NCBI RefSeq assembly: GCF_029846235.1
Contig: NZ_JARVWP010000020.1
Span: 94,180 to 158,179, forward strand
DNA from: Bradyrhizobium sp. CER78
GTDB taxonomy: Bacteria; Pseudomonadota; Alphaproteobacteria; Rhizobiales; Xanthobacteraceae
Direction of reading: 5' to 3'
DNA: 64,000 bases
Positions 9,271 to 17,823 of the stretch are shown here, piece by piece. The position numbers and the translations under genes were made by a program. A model generated the notes under the pieces. It had not been told where the DNA came from, made no database searches, and was given only the letters and a program-made list of their open reading frames with translations. The first letter of the stretch is position 1, and each line of letters starts with the position of its first letter.

Positions 9271-10389
9271 CTACCGCTTGATCTGCGCCTTCAACGTATC
9301 CTCGACCACGCGGTCGAACGACGATGCCTTCGGTGCGCTCTTGCGGTGCTCGGCGACGTATTTGTCGCGCTTGGCGACCAGCGCGGCGAGCTTCTCGTTC
9401 AACGCCTTGCGCTGGCTGATCTGCTTGTCGATCTCGGCGCTGCGTGCCTCCGGCTTCATGGCGCGGAGGTTGTCGGGTAGGTCCTCCTCCTTGACCTTGG
9501 CGATCTCGTTGCGGCCGGCTGCGACGTCGGCGACCAAGTCGCCATCGCCGGTCACTGCCTCCGACGTCACCTTGGCGCGCTTGTTGATGAAGCTCGCCAT
9601 CTCCGAGGCGCGCGCTGGCGAAGCCGCGGCCACGCTCGCCAGCTGCTGGGTCTTGGACTCCGTGCGCTTCTGCAGTGCGCGCGGCCCGTAGGGGATCACG
9701 GTGCCGTTGATCTCGCGCTGCAGGATGATGATGTCCTCGTCGAACGGCGTCTCGATGGTGACGATCTGGCCGCCATCCTGCGGGATCGGGATGAATTCGC
9801 CATTGCCGTTCTGCGCGATCTCACGCCACACCCGCTCGGTATCCTCTGCGTTGCCGGCGAGCACGGCATTGACGATGATGTCCTTCTGCTTGGCGACGGC
9901 AAGCGTCACCGGATATTTGGTGTCCTGTGCATAGTCCATGTGAGGCGGGGCGTCGCCGACCAGGAACACGATGCGCGTGCCGTCGTGGCCCTTCGTCCAC
10001 TGCATCTTGTTGACGGCGACGTCGAGCGCCTCGTTGACGCTCTCCGGCCAGTCGCCGCCGCCGCGCGCCTTCAATTCCAGCAGATTGGCATAGAGGTCCT
10101 GAATGTCGCGGGTCAGCTCGACCTTCCTGGTGACATACTCATCGCCGATGTCGCGATAGGCGATCAGGCCCATCCTGATGTCGGCGTCGGGATTGGAATC
10201 GACGATTGCGGTCGCGATCGACCAGATCTTGCGTTTGGCGCCCTCGATCAATCCGCCCATCGAACCTGTGGTGTCGAGCACGAAGGCGACCTCGACCACG
10301 GGCTTGGCGATGGCGGAGGACAGTCCGGCTGTTAGCGGCAGGGTTGCGAGAGCGAAGACGAACGAGCGAAGTGTGATGCGTGACCGCAT
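9271..10389 (-). CDS. Exported VWA-domain protein
   Basis: About 372 residues. The start at 10389 (MRSRITLRSFVFALATLPL) is chosen because CAGGAGAGACCC precedes it and it opens a clear Sec signal peptide ending near SSAIA. VEVAFVLDTTGSMGGLIEGA is a von Willebrand A metal-ion-dependent adhesion site in the DxTGS variant, and the domain runs to about residue 215. The rest is charged and helical (DKQISQRKALNEKLAALVAKR), likely coiled coil. It probably acts in the periplasm through divalent-metal-dependent protein binding. It is a single gene with no MoxR ATPase adjacent, so it is not an obvious MoxR-VWA pair. Confidence 0.85.
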   Translation of the reverse strand: MRSRITLRSFVFALATLPLTAGLSSAIAKPVVEVAFVLDTTGSMGGLIEGAKRKIWSIATAIVDSNPDADIRMGLIAYRDIGDEYVTRKVELTRDIQDLYANLLELKARGGGDWPESVNEALDVAVNKMQWTKGHDGTRIVFLVGDAPPHMDYAQDTKYPVTLAVAKQKDIIVNAVLAGNAEDTERVWREIAQNGNGEFIPIPQDGGQIVTIETPFDEDIIILQREINGTVIPYGPRALQKRTESKTQQLASVAAASPARASEMASFINKRAKVTSEAVTGDGDLVADVAAGRNEIAKVKEEDLPDNLRAMKPEARSAEIDKQISQRKALNEKLAALVAKRDKYVAEHRKSAPKASSFDRVVEDTLKAQIKR

Positions 10390-10524
10390 GGGTCTCTCCT
10401 GCAGTGGTTTCGTCCCTCGGAACCCAGGTTCCATCGGCTTCGCGGTGGCTTGAGGCCGGAATCAAGGCGCCTTCCTCGCGAATTTGCGGCCGATTCCGGC
10501 GCTGCCGCAGGGCTCTATTCCTGC

Positions 10525-10573
10525 GAGCATGATCTTGACGGAAAACCGGATTCCACTTTTCCGGATCATGCTC
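10525..10573. repeat. Short fold-back repeat (GAGCATGATC...GATCATGCTC)
   Basis: GAGCATGATC at 10525-10534 pairs with GATCATGCTC at 10564-10573 around an AAAACCGG/CTTTTCCGG core. The same element recurs at 23901-23949. It lies in the 208-base gap between the VWA gene and the mmcB-like gene and ends about 25 bases before the latter. Confidence 0.6.
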
Positions 10574-10597
10574 GATGGAATCGGCTAATCTCCTTGG

Positions 10598-11083
10598 ATG
10601 GAGTTACCCGCCCGCCAGATCGCGCTTGTGCCTGCGCCCGACCGACGCCAGTCGGAGACGGCGCTTGCGATCGCGCGCGGCACCGCGAGGCTCCTGCGAT
10701 CGCTCGGATTTTCCTGCATCAGCGAGTTGCCGCTGCCGTCCGGCCGCAGGGCCGATCTGGTCGCGCTGAACGAGCGCGGCGAGATCTGGATCGTCGAGAT
10801 CAAGTCGTCGCTCGAGGATCTGCGCGCCGATCAGAAATGGCAGGACTACCGGATGCATTGCGACCGGCTGTTCTTCGCCTTCACGCAGGACCTGCCGTGC
10901 GAGGTCTTCCCGGTCGATACCGGCCTGATCATCGCCGACGCCTACGGCGCGCATCTGCACTGCGAGGCACCGGAGCATCGCCTGCCGGCGGCGACGCGAA
11001 AGTCGATGACGGTGCGCTTTGCGATGGCCGCAGCGCAGCGGATCAACCGCCTGGTCGATCCGCAGGGGCATTCAGAGTTCTAG
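10598..11083 (+). CDS. MmcB-like DNA repair protein (PD-(D/E)XK-like fold)
   Basis: 161 residues. SELPLPSGRRADLVALNERG followed by IWIVEIKSSLEDLRADQKW gives the D...E-x-K arrangement of a restriction-endonuclease-like core, and FPVDTGLIIADAYGAHLH is the conserved second half. This matches the alphaproteobacterial MmcB family, a small putative nuclease known as SOS/DNA-damage induced in Caulobacter. The ATG at 10598 directly follows the fold-back repeat and lacks a strong ribosome site. No LexA box was recognised upstream by eye. The family call is confident; the biochemical activity is inferred. Confidence 0.82.
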   Translation: MELPARQIALVPAPDRRQSETALAIARGTARLLRSLGFSCISELPLPSGRRADLVALNERGEIWIVEIKSSLEDLRADQKWQDYRMHCDRLFFAFTQDLPCEVFPVDTGLIIADAYGAHLHCEAPEHRLPAATRKSMTVRFAMAAAQRINRLVDPQGHSEF

Positions 11084-11386
11084 CGATCAGCGCAATCTAT
11101 GTCCGTCATCCTGAGGAGCGCATAGCGCGTATCGAAGGATGCACGGCCACCAGCCGGGCCGTCGACCCTTCGAGACGGCCGCTTCGCGGCCTCCTCAGGG
11201 TGACGGAGATAGAGCTGTACGAGGAGTAGAGCTCGGTAGCCCGGATGAAGCGCAGCGCAATCCGGGTAATCCCATCCGCGGATGATGCGTCCTGGATTTC
11301 ACTTCGCTCCATCCGGGCTACGCGTGCTTCGAAAAGCAAATGGCCGAGACGAGCTCGGCCATCGCGAAAACAGATGAAGCGATCGC
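11084..11386. repeat. 303-base gap filled by two palindromic repeat elements
   Basis: 11105-11204 is a GTCATCCTGAGGAG...CTCCTCAGGGTGAC element with internal CTTCGAGAC arms. 11236-11321 is a GTAGCCCGGATGAAG...ATCCGGGCTAC element. Both belong to families seen elsewhere in the window (20674, 22429, 30096, 46362; and 37575, 53320). No gene is supported between mmcB and regR. Confidence 0.7.
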
Positions 11387-11941
11387 TTACCTCGGTGCGC
11401 GCTTGGCGAGGATGCGCTGCAGGGTGCGGCGGTGCATGTTGAGGCGGCGCGCGGTCTCCGAGACGTTGCGGTTGCACATCTCGTAGATGCGCTGGATGTG
11501 CTCCCAGCGCACGCGGTCGGCCGACATCGGATTGGCCGGCAGCTCGGACTTCTCGGTGCCGGTCGCCAGCAGCGCGGCGACAACGTCATCGGCATCGGCG
11601 GGCTTCGACAGATAGTCGACGGCGCCCATCTTCACCGCGGTGACGGCAGTTGCGATGTTGCCGTAGCCGGTGAGCACGATCGCGCGCGCCTCGGGACGCT
11701 TGCGCTTCAACGCCGAGACGACGTCGAGGCCGTTGCCGTCGCCGAGTCGAAGGTCGACGACCGCGAAAGCGGGCGCGGCGCGGCCGATCTCGGCGAGACC
11801 ATCAGACACCGTGTCGCATGACTTCACTGCAAACCCGCGCGTCTCCATCGCGCGCGACAGGCGTTCCAGGAACGGCTTGTCGTCCTCGACAATGAGGAGC
11901 GAGCGGTCGGCATGGTCATTCAGTTCAGTGATGGCGTTCAC
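11387..11941 (-). CDS. regR: RegR/ActR/PrrA redox response regulator
   Basis: 184 residues, the exact size class of RegA/PrrA/ActR/RegR. The receiver has the acidic pocket LLIVEDD, the phosphoacceptor Asp in VVDLRLGDGNG, and Thr/Lys in VLTGYGN and LSKPAD. The C-terminal Fis-like helix-turn-helix RNVSETARRLNMHRRTLQR is nearly invariant in this family. It is phosphorylated by RegS and controls redox-dependent genes such as fixR-nifA, denitrification and respiratory genes in Bradyrhizobium. The start is GTG at 11941 preceded by CAGGGAAAAA. It lies 135 bases downstream of regS on the same strand, probably cotranscribed but with room for an internal promoter. Confidence 0.95.
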   Translation of the reverse strand: MNAITELNDHADRSLLIVEDDKPFLERLSRAMETRGFAVKSCDTVSDGLAEIGRAAPAFAVVDLRLGDGNGLDVVSALKRKRPEARAIVLTGYGNIATAVTAVKMGAVDYLSKPADADDVVAALLATGTEKSELPANPMSADRVRWEHIQRIYEMCNRNVSETARRLNMHRRTLQRILAKRAPR

Positions 11942-12063
11942 GATCCATTTTTCCCTGTGGCAGACCTCTAATATATGGGGTCCTACTGCGGCGCTGCCAA
12001 GGCAGCCGAAAGTCGCGTGCCATCCTGGAAACAGGGCTGCATCCGTAATGCCAGGACTTGCGA

Positions 12064-12080
12064 TTAAGAACCGTTCTTAA
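12064..12080. promoter_or_regulatory. Perfect 17-bp palindrome overlapping the regS stop codon
   Basis: TTAAGAAC-C-GTTCTTAA with 8-bp arms; the regS TAA stop lies inside it. It sits in the 135-base regS-regR spacer, about 120 bases upstream of regR. It could be a protein-binding dyad or a small RNA hairpin; no U-tract makes it a good terminator. Confidence 0.35.
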
Positions 12081-13396
12081 GCTTCGGTCTCGTCACGAGG
12101 CGCGGATTCCTCGAAGCGCTCGCGCGGCCAGACGATCTGCACCACGGCGCCGTGATCGGGGAAGGGTCGATTGGTAAACGACACCTTGGCGCCGGTGCGT
12201 TCCAGCAGCGTCCGTGCGATGAAAACACCCAAGCCCAAGCCGCCACGCGCATTTTGGGCCTCGTCTGCGCCCCGGCGGCGCGACAGATACGGTTCGCCGA
12301 TCCGCTTCAGCATGTCGGGCGCGATGCCCGGGCCGTCATCGGAGACGACGATTTCGATCGTTTCGGCGTTCCACCATGCATTCACCTCGACGCTCTGGTG
12401 CGCGAAATCGACCGCATTTTCGAGAATGTTTCCGACACCATAAAGTATCGCGGGATTCCGCGCGGCGACCGGTTCGCGCGTTGCTGCGACAGCAAGCCGC
12501 ACCTTGATGTTGATGCCGAAATCGCGATGCGGCGCCACCGCCTCCTCGATCAGGGTCGACAGCTTCATGGTGTCGAACGGCGCGCCGCTCGATGACAATT
12601 GTGCGATCTTGCTCAGGATGTCGCGGCAGCGCTGCGCCTGCTCGCGGACGGTCTTGAGGTCGCCGGCGATCGCCGGGTCGTGCACCGTCTTCTCGAGCTC
12701 GCGCGAGATCAGGAAGATCGTCGACAGCGGCGTGCCGAGTTCGTGCGCGGCGGCGGCGGCAAGACCGTCGAGCTGGGTCAGATGCTGTTCGCGCGTCAGC
12801 ACCAGCTCGGTCGCGGCAAGCGCGTCGGAGAGCTGGCGGGCCTCCTCGGTCACCTGGAACGCATAGAGGCTGGTGACGCCGATCGCGAGCAGGATCGAAA
12901 GCCAGACGCCGATCAGATAGATCGGCGGCAGCACCAGGGGATCGTCGGCATCCCAGGGCAGCGGCAGATGATAGAAGAACAGCGCCGAGGCGCAGGCGAC
13001 CGCAAGGCAGCCGAGCGCGATCGTCAGCCGGATCGGCAGCACCGTGGCCGAGATCAGCACCGGTGCCAGGAACAGGAACGAGAACGGGTTCTGCAAGCCG
13101 CCGGTGAAGTACAGCAGACCGCCGAGCTCGACGATGTTGAAGGCGAGCAGGGCCGCGGCATAGGCCGGCTCCAGCCGCTGCATCGGGTTGAACGCGATCT
13201 GCAGCGCCAGATTGAGCAGCGCCGAGAACGTCACGATGATGACGCACGGCACGATCGGAACGTCGAATTCCAGTCCCTGGGCTACGACGAAGATCGCGAC
13301 GAGCTGGCCGAGTGCGGCGAGCCAGCGCAGCCGCAGGATCGTATCGAGGCGGACATAGCGGCGAGGTTGGCGGAAATCGGAAGCGACGTCGGTCAT
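12077..13396 (-). CDS. regS: RegS/ActS/PrrB redox-sensing histidine kinase
   Basis: About 439 residues from MTDVASDFRQPRRYVRLDT at 13396. Several membrane segments span roughly residues 30-190, containing GGLQNPFSFLFLAP, the GGxxNPF quinone-binding motif of RegB/PrrB kinases. The H-box is AAAAHELGTPLST, and the conserved redox cysteine appears in RCRDILSKIAQL. The ATPase domain follows with ILENAVDF (N box), VSDDGPGIAP (G1) and GLGLGVFIA (G2). It senses the ubiquinone pool or a thiol redox state at the inner membrane and phosphorylates RegR. It is divergent from an ABC exporter operon. Confidence 0.95.
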   Translation of the reverse strand: MTDVASDFRQPRRYVRLDTILRLRWLAALGQLVAIFVVAQGLEFDVPIVPCVIIVTFSALLNLALQIAFNPMQRLEPAYAAALLAFNIVELGGLLYFTGGLQNPFSFLFLAPVLISATVLPIRLTIALGCLAVACASALFFYHLPLPWDADDPLVLPPIYLIGVWLSILLAIGVTSLYAFQVTEEARQLSDALAATELVLTREQHLTQLDGLAAAAAHELGTPLSTIFLISRELEKTVHDPAIAGDLKTVREQAQRCRDILSKIAQLSSSGAPFDTMKLSTLIEEAVAPHRDFGINIKVRLAVAATREPVAARNPAILYGVGNILENAVDFAHQSVEVNAWWNAETIEIVVSDDGPGIAPDMLKRIGEPYLSRRRGADEAQNARGGLGLGVFIARTLLERTGAKVSFTNRPFPDHGAVVQIVWPRERFEESAPRDETEA

Positions 13397-13443
13397 ATCA
13401 GGGACTTTAGCTTTGCCGTGGGCGGCGCACAAATTCGCGACTT

Positions 13444-13473
13444 AGCGCAAGGATGCAGACCTAGCCTTGCGCT
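13444..13473. promoter_or_regulatory. 9-bp inverted repeat in the regS / ABC-exporter divergent promoter
   Basis: AGCGCAAGG (13444-13452) and CCTTGCGCT (13465-13473) are exact inverted complements separated by 12 bases, centred in the roughly 106-base region between divergent regS and the ABC ATPase gene. The position suits a shared operator, possibly autoregulatory. The binding protein is unknown. Confidence 0.4.
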
Positions 13474-13502
13474 TATTGTCGCAATGGCTCAATGACGGCC
13501 AT

Positions 13503-14321
13503 ATGCAACAGCGCGGGACAGGTCAGGCGCAAGCGCCCAATCAGCCGCCCGCGGCCGATCAGGACGGATCGGCCGCGATCGAGGTCGTGGACCTGGTCAA
13601 GGTCTACAAGACCACCCGCGCGGTTGACGATATCTCCTTCCGCATCGCGCGCGGCAGCATCACCGGCCTGCTCGGCGGCAACGGCGCCGGCAAGACCACG
13701 ACGATCGCGATGATCATGGGGCTGGTGCTGCCGACCTCAGGCCGCGTCAGCGTGCTGGGCGCCAAGATGCCCGAGCAGCGCTATGACGTGCTCGGCCGGA
13801 TGAATTTCGAGAGCCCCTATGTCGACATGCCGATGCGGCTCACGGTGCGGCAGAACCTGACGATTTTCGGCCGCCTCTATGCCGTGCAGCAGCTGCGCGA
13901 GCGGATCGACCAACTCGCCACCGATCTCGATCTCAAGGAATTTTTGGACCGCTCCAACGGCAAGCTCTCGGCCGGGCAGAAGACCCGCGTCGCACTGGCG
14001 AAGGCGCTGATCAACGAGCCGGACCTGCTGCTGCTCGACGAGCCGACCGCATCGCTCGACCCGGATACCGCCGATTGGGTGCGGCAGCATCTCGAGACCT
14101 ATCGCAAGACCCACAACGCGACCATCCTGCTGGCGTCGCACAACATGCTGGAGGTCGAGCGGCTCTGCGACCGCGTCATCATCATGAAGCGCGGCAAGAT
14201 CCAGGACGATGACAGCCCGGAACGGATCATGGCGCGCTACAACCGCGACACGCTGGAAGAGGTGTTTCTCGACGTGGCGCGGGGCCGGGCAAGGGAAGGT
14301 GCGCCAGAGGACGCGCCATGA
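13503..14321 (+). CDS. ABC-2-type exporter, ATP-binding protein
   Basis: About 272 residues from the ATG at 13503. Walker A is LLGGNGAGKTTT, the Q-loop region is MNFESPYVD, the signature is KLSAGQKTRVALAKAL, Walker B is LLLLDEPTASLDP and the switch histidine is in LLASHNMLEVE. A C-terminal TLEEVFLDVAR motif is typical of CcmA/NodI/DrrA-like export ATPases. It overlaps the permease start by 4 bases (ATGA), indicating translational coupling. The neighbouring divergent regS suggests possible redox-linked control, which is inference only. Confidence 0.92.
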   Translation: MQQRGTGQAQAPNQPPAADQDGSAAIEVVDLVKVYKTTRAVDDISFRIARGSITGLLGGNGAGKTTTIAMIMGLVLPTSGRVSVLGAKMPEQRYDVLGRMNFESPYVDMPMRLTVRQNLTIFGRLYAVQQLRERIDQLATDLDLKEFLDRSNGKLSAGQKTRVALAKALINEPDLLLLDEPTASLDPDTADWVRQHLETYRKTHNATILLASHNMLEVERLCDRVIIMKRGKIQDDDSPERIMARYNRDTLEEVFLDVARGRAREGAPEDAP

Positions 14322-15142
14322 GCGAGATCGTCAGCCATCACGCGCACGGCATTTCACTGCAACGCATCAATGCGATGGTGCTGCGCTATTGGTATCTCCT
14401 GATGTCGTCATGGCCGCGGCTGCTGGAGCTGATCTACTGGCCGGCCTTGCAGATCATCACCTGGGGCTTCCTGCAGAACTACATCTCGCAGGCATCCGGC
14501 TTCTTCGCCAAGGCGGGCGGCACGCTGATCGGCGCCGTGATCCTGTGGGACATCCTGTTCCGCGGCCAGCTCGGCTTCTCGATCTCGTTCCTCGAAGAGA
14601 TGTGGGCGCGCAATCTCGGCAACCTGATGATGAGCCCGCTGAAGCCGATCGAATTCCTGCTCTCGCTGATGATCATGAGCCTTATCCGGCTCGCCATCGG
14701 TGTGATCCCGATGACGCTGCTGGCGCTGTTCTTTTTCGGCTTCAACTTCTACGCCATCGGGCTGCCGCTGATCGCGTTCTTCTGCAATCTGATCTTCACG
14801 AGCTGGTCGGTCGGCGTGTTCGCCTCGGGCCTCGTGCTGCGCAATGGATTAGGGGCCGAGAGCATCGTCTGGACGCTGATGTTCGCGGTGATGCCGCTCG
14901 CCTGCATCTACTATCCGGTCGAGGTGCTGCCGGTCTGGCTGCAGTACGTCGCCTGGGCGCTGCCGCCGACCTATGTGTTCGAAGGCATGCGGTCGCTGCT
15001 GATTGATCACGTCTTCCGCGCCGACCTGATGGCGTGGGCGTTGGCCATCAACGCCATCCTGTTCGCTGCCTCTTTTGCGGTCTTCCTTGCCCTTTTGCAG
15101 AGCGCCAAGCGCAACGGGTCACTGCTCGCAGGTGGTGAATAA
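14318..15142 (+). CDS. ABC-2-type exporter, permease
   Basis: 274 residues with about six hydrophobic segments (for example LIRLAIGVIPMTLLALFFFGFN and AINAILFAASFAVFLALL). The PLACIYYPVEVLPVWLQYVAWALPPTYVFEGMR region is the conserved ABC-2 permease motif upstream of the last helix. It forms a likely homodimer with two copies of the ATPase encoded just upstream. Substrate unknown; the fold is shared by polysaccharide, lipooligosaccharide (NodJ-like) and drug exporters. Confidence 0.9.
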   Translation: MSEIVSHHAHGISLQRINAMVLRYWYLLMSSWPRLLELIYWPALQIITWGFLQNYISQASGFFAKAGGTLIGAVILWDILFRGQLGFSISFLEEMWARNLGNLMMSPLKPIEFLLSLMIMSLIRLAIGVIPMTLLALFFFGFNFYAIGLPLIAFFCNLIFTSWSVGVFASGLVLRNGLGAESIVWTLMFAVMPLACIYYPVEVLPVWLQYVAWALPPTYVFEGMRSLLIDHVFRADLMAWALAINAILFAASFAVFLALLQSAKRNGSLLAGGE

Positions 15143-15239
15143 ATGTCACTTTCACGTGGATTCTCGGGGTTTTAACCCGATATCGACCCCATATTGGGCT
15201 CGCGGCGCATTGACGCATTGTTACGCATTGGTCAGAGTG

Positions 15240-15250
15240 TTGCAGCGCAA
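15240..15250. promoter_or_regulatory. Candidate PhaR/AniA-type site before phaZ
   Basis: TTGC-AGC-GCAA is a perfect dyad with N3 spacing, 21 bases before the phaZ ATG. The PHA-responsive repressor PhaR/AniA is reported to prefer (C/T)TGC-N3-GCA(G/A) sites. The match is short, so it is suggestive only. Three GCATTG direct repeats lie just upstream (15207-15230). Confidence 0.35.
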
Positions 15251-15271
15251 AAGGGGGTCTGAAGAAATACT

Positions 15272-16600
15272 ATGCCCATTGGTGAATTTGGCGGTGCACC
15301 GCCCCTAGCGGCGGGAGGCAGCCCGGCACTCACAACGCCGCTGTACTGGATGTACGAAATGGCGCAGGCGTCGCTCAATCCGGCGCGCGCGGTGACCGAC
15401 GCGACCAAGATCCTGTTTGAGAACCCACTCAATCCGTGGACCCACACCCAGTTCGGCAAGTCGGTCGCGGCGGCCTGCGAGCTGTTCGAGCGCACCACGC
15501 GCCGCTACGGCAAGCCGGACTGGAACCTGCCGACGACCGAGGTCAACGGCATCCGCACGGCGGTCGAGGTTCGCACGGTCTGGGAAAAGCCGTTCTGCCG
15601 CCTGCTGCATTTCGATCGCAAGCTGACGCGTCCGCTGCGCTCGCCGCACCCGCGCGTGCTGATCGTGGCGCCGATGTCCGGCCACTATGCAACGCTGCTG
15701 CGCGGCACGGTCGAGGCGTTCCTGCCGACGCATGAGGTCTACATCACCGATTGGGCCGATGCGCGCATGGTGCCGCTCGCGGAAGGGCGCTTCGATCTCG
15801 ACGATTACGTCGACTACGTGATCGAGATGCTGCACGCCCTCGGCGGCAACATGCATGTTGTAGCGGTGTGCCAGCCCTCGGTGCCTGTAGTGGCAGCCGT
15901 TTCGGTGATGGAAGCCAACAGCGACCCGTTCGTGCCGCTGTCGATGACGCTGATGGGCGGCCCGATCGACACCCGCCGCAATCCGACCGCGGTCAACAAC
16001 CTCGCCGAAGAGCGCGGCATCGAATGGTTCCGCAACAATGTCATCACCAAGGTGCCGTTCCCGCATCCGGGCGTGATGCGCGACGTCTATCCGGGCTTCC
16101 TGCAGCTCAACGGCTTCATCAGCATGAACCTCGATCGGCACATGGACGCGCACAAGGCGCTGTTCGCCAATCTGGTGAAGGGTGACGGCGATCTCGTCGA
16201 CAAGCACCGTGAGTTCTATGACGAATATCTCGCGGTGATGGACCTCACCGCCGAGTATTACCTGCAGACCGTCGACCTCGTGTTCGTCAAGCACGCGCTG
16301 CCGAAGGGCGAGATGACCCATCGCGGCAAGCCGGTCGATCCGTCGAAGATCCGCCGCGTCGCGCTGATGACGGTCGAAGGCGAGAAGGACGACATCTCCG
16401 GCCTCGGCCAGACCGAGGCTACGCACGCGCTCTGCACTGCCATTCCGAACCATCGCCGCGTGCACTACGTGCAAAAGGGCGTCGGGCACTACGGCGTGTT
16501 CAACGGCTCGCGTTTCCGCTCCGAAATCGTGCCGCGGATCTCCGATTTCATGGTTTCGGCGGCCAATACGCGGCTTTCCCTGGTCGCCGCGGCCGAATAG
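15272..16600 (+). CDS. phaZ: Intracellular polyhydroxyalkanoate depolymerase
   Basis: 442 residues. The N-terminus PLYWMYEMAQASLNPARA and the body YITDWADARMVPL and HVVAVCQPSVPVVAAVS match the PhaZ1-type intracellular PHA depolymerase. That family uses a cysteine nucleophile in a CQPS box instead of the usual GxSxG serine; the box is present. VEGEKDDISGLGQT and KGVGHYGVFNGSRFR supply the acid and histidine. It degrades amorphous PHB in native granules. It is monocistronic, with a dyad site upstream and a strong terminator downstream. Confidence 0.94.
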   Translation: MPIGEFGGAPPLAAGGSPALTTPLYWMYEMAQASLNPARAVTDATKILFENPLNPWTHTQFGKSVAAACELFERTTRRYGKPDWNLPTTEVNGIRTAVEVRTVWEKPFCRLLHFDRKLTRPLRSPHPRVLIVAPMSGHYATLLRGTVEAFLPTHEVYITDWADARMVPLAEGRFDLDDYVDYVIEMLHALGGNMHVVAVCQPSVPVVAAVSVMEANSDPFVPLSMTLMGGPIDTRRNPTAVNNLAEERGIEWFRNNVITKVPFPHPGVMRDVYPGFLQLNGFISMNLDRHMDAHKALFANLVKGDGDLVDKHREFYDEYLAVMDLTAEYYLQTVDLVFVKHALPKGEMTHRGKPVDPSKIRRVALMTVEGEKDDISGLGQTEATHALCTAIPNHRRVHYVQKGVGHYGVFNGSRFRSEIVPRISDFMVSAANTRLSLVAAAE

Positions 16601-16672
16601 GTATCACCCCGGCCGCGATTATCGCGTCCGGGTAAGCCACTGAATTAACTAAAAGAATCTCAAATCAGCCGA

Positions 16673-16713
16673 GGTCCAAGTGATGAATTTAATTTCATCT
16701 CTTGGGCCTTTTT
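16673..16713 (+). terminator. Rho-independent terminator of phaZ
   Basis: GGTCCAAGTGATGAA (16673-16687) pairs with TTCATCTCTTGGGCC (16694-16708) in a 15-bp stem with two mismatches or wobbles, a 6-base AT-rich loop, then TTTTT at 16709-16713. A second GC-rich hairpin (CCCGGCCGCGAT / ATCGCGTCCGGG) precedes it directly after the stop codon. Confidence 0.7.
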
Positions 16714-16882
16714 CGCGACTCCGATTCATCGCAAAAATTCCGGTTCCGACCCCAGCCGGTAGAGGTCAATTAACGGCTGACCCCTGTATATTGGGCAAAT
16801 GATTTGTTTTTGCGCCGAGCGCTTTCCCTGGCGGCGGATATGGCAAAGTTCGGGCGAACTCCTGCTCCCCGGACTCTCAGAA

Positions 16883-17638
16883 ATGGCTACTCGCGCGCTC
16901 CTCTATCGGCGGCCTGCCGAACCCGCGACCGTATTGGTCAGACACGGCTCCCAGTTTTTCACTGTCAGGTTGCGCCGGCACCGGCGCGCACGCCGCTATA
17001 CGCTCAGGATTCATCCAACCGACCGTGAAGCGATCCTGACGATGCCGCCGCGCGGCACGATCATCGAAGCCAAGGAGTTCGCCAATATCCATGGCGGCTG
17101 GATCGCTGCCCGCCTTGGCCGTTTGCCGAAGGCCGCGCCGTTCCAGCCCGGCACCGTGGTGCCGCTGCGCGGTGTGCCGCATCGCCTCGTGCATCGCTCG
17201 GGCGAGCGCGGCACGGTCTGGACCGAAACGCGCGACAGCGGCGAGAAGATCCTTTGCGTCGCCGGCGGCGTCGAGCACATGGATCGCCGGGTGCATGACT
17301 TCCTCAAGCGCGAGGCGCGCAAGGATTTGCAAAAGGCGGCGGCACTGCACGCCGCGGAACTCGGCGTGCGGGTGCGGCGGATTTCGATCCGCGATCAGTC
17401 CAGCCGGTGGGGCTCGTGCACCTCGGCGGGGTCGCTGTCGTTCTCATGGCGGCTGATCCTGGCGCCGCCCTTCGTGCTCGATTACCTCGCCGCGCATGAA
17501 GTCGCGCATCTCGTCGAGATGAACCATTCGGCACGGTTCTGGCGGGTGGTCGACAAGGTCTGCGCCTCGGTCACGCGCGCCAAGACCTGGCTCGACACCC
17601 ACGGCAACGATCTGCATCGCTACGGGATCCAGGAGTAG
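16883..17638 (+). CDS. YgjP/SprT-type zinc metallopeptidase (DUF45, M48-like)
   Basis: About 251 residues from MATRALLYRRPAEPATV at 16883. The open frame extends upstream to 16799 but with unlike composition. The HEVAHLVEMNHSARFW motif contains the HExxH zinc site plus a downstream histidine, and SSRWGSC is the diagnostic motif of the YgjP/WLM family. RLRRHRRARRYTLRI near the N-terminus is the usual basic strand. A cytosolic metalloprotease is expected; substrates are not established, and related proteins act in DNA-protein crosslink repair. Confidence 0.86.
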   Translation: MATRALLYRRPAEPATVLVRHGSQFFTVRLRRHRRARRYTLRIHPTDREAILTMPPRGTIIEAKEFANIHGGWIAARLGRLPKAAPFQPGTVVPLRGVPHRLVHRSGERGTVWTETRDSGEKILCVAGGVEHMDRRVHDFLKREARKDLQKAAALHAAELGVRVRRISIRDQSSRWGSCTSAGSLSFSWRLILAPPFVLDYLAAHEVAHLVEMNHSARFWRVVDKVCASVTRAKTWLDTHGNDLHRYGIQE

Positions 17639-17688
17639 GCGGCGCTCTCGTCGCTCGACCCGTCCCACACTATCTCCGTCACCTCTGC

Positions 17689-17790
17689 TGTCATCGCCCG
17701 CGAAAGCGGGCGATCCAGTATTCCAGAGGCGTTCGTGTTCAACCGATAGGCCGCGGCGTACTGGATCCCCCGCTTTCGCGGGGGATGACA
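17689..17790. repeat. Palindromic repeat (TGTCATCGCCCGC...GGGGGATGACA)
   Basis: Inverted arms TGTCATCGCCCGCGAAAGCG and CGCTTTCGCGGGGGATGACA with internal GATCCAGTA/TACTGGATC arms. It lies between the metallopeptidase and PBP1a genes (convergent). Same family as 47977-48081 and 53407-53511. Confidence 0.65.
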
Positions 17791-17823
17791 GTGGCGTTGT
17801 GGTGAGACCGTGCGTCTAACGCC

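Noticed and set aside
13465..13485. RegR box match near regS
   Set aside because: Only a GTCGC half-site fits the published RegR consensus as recalled; the full pattern does not align, so no box is claimed.
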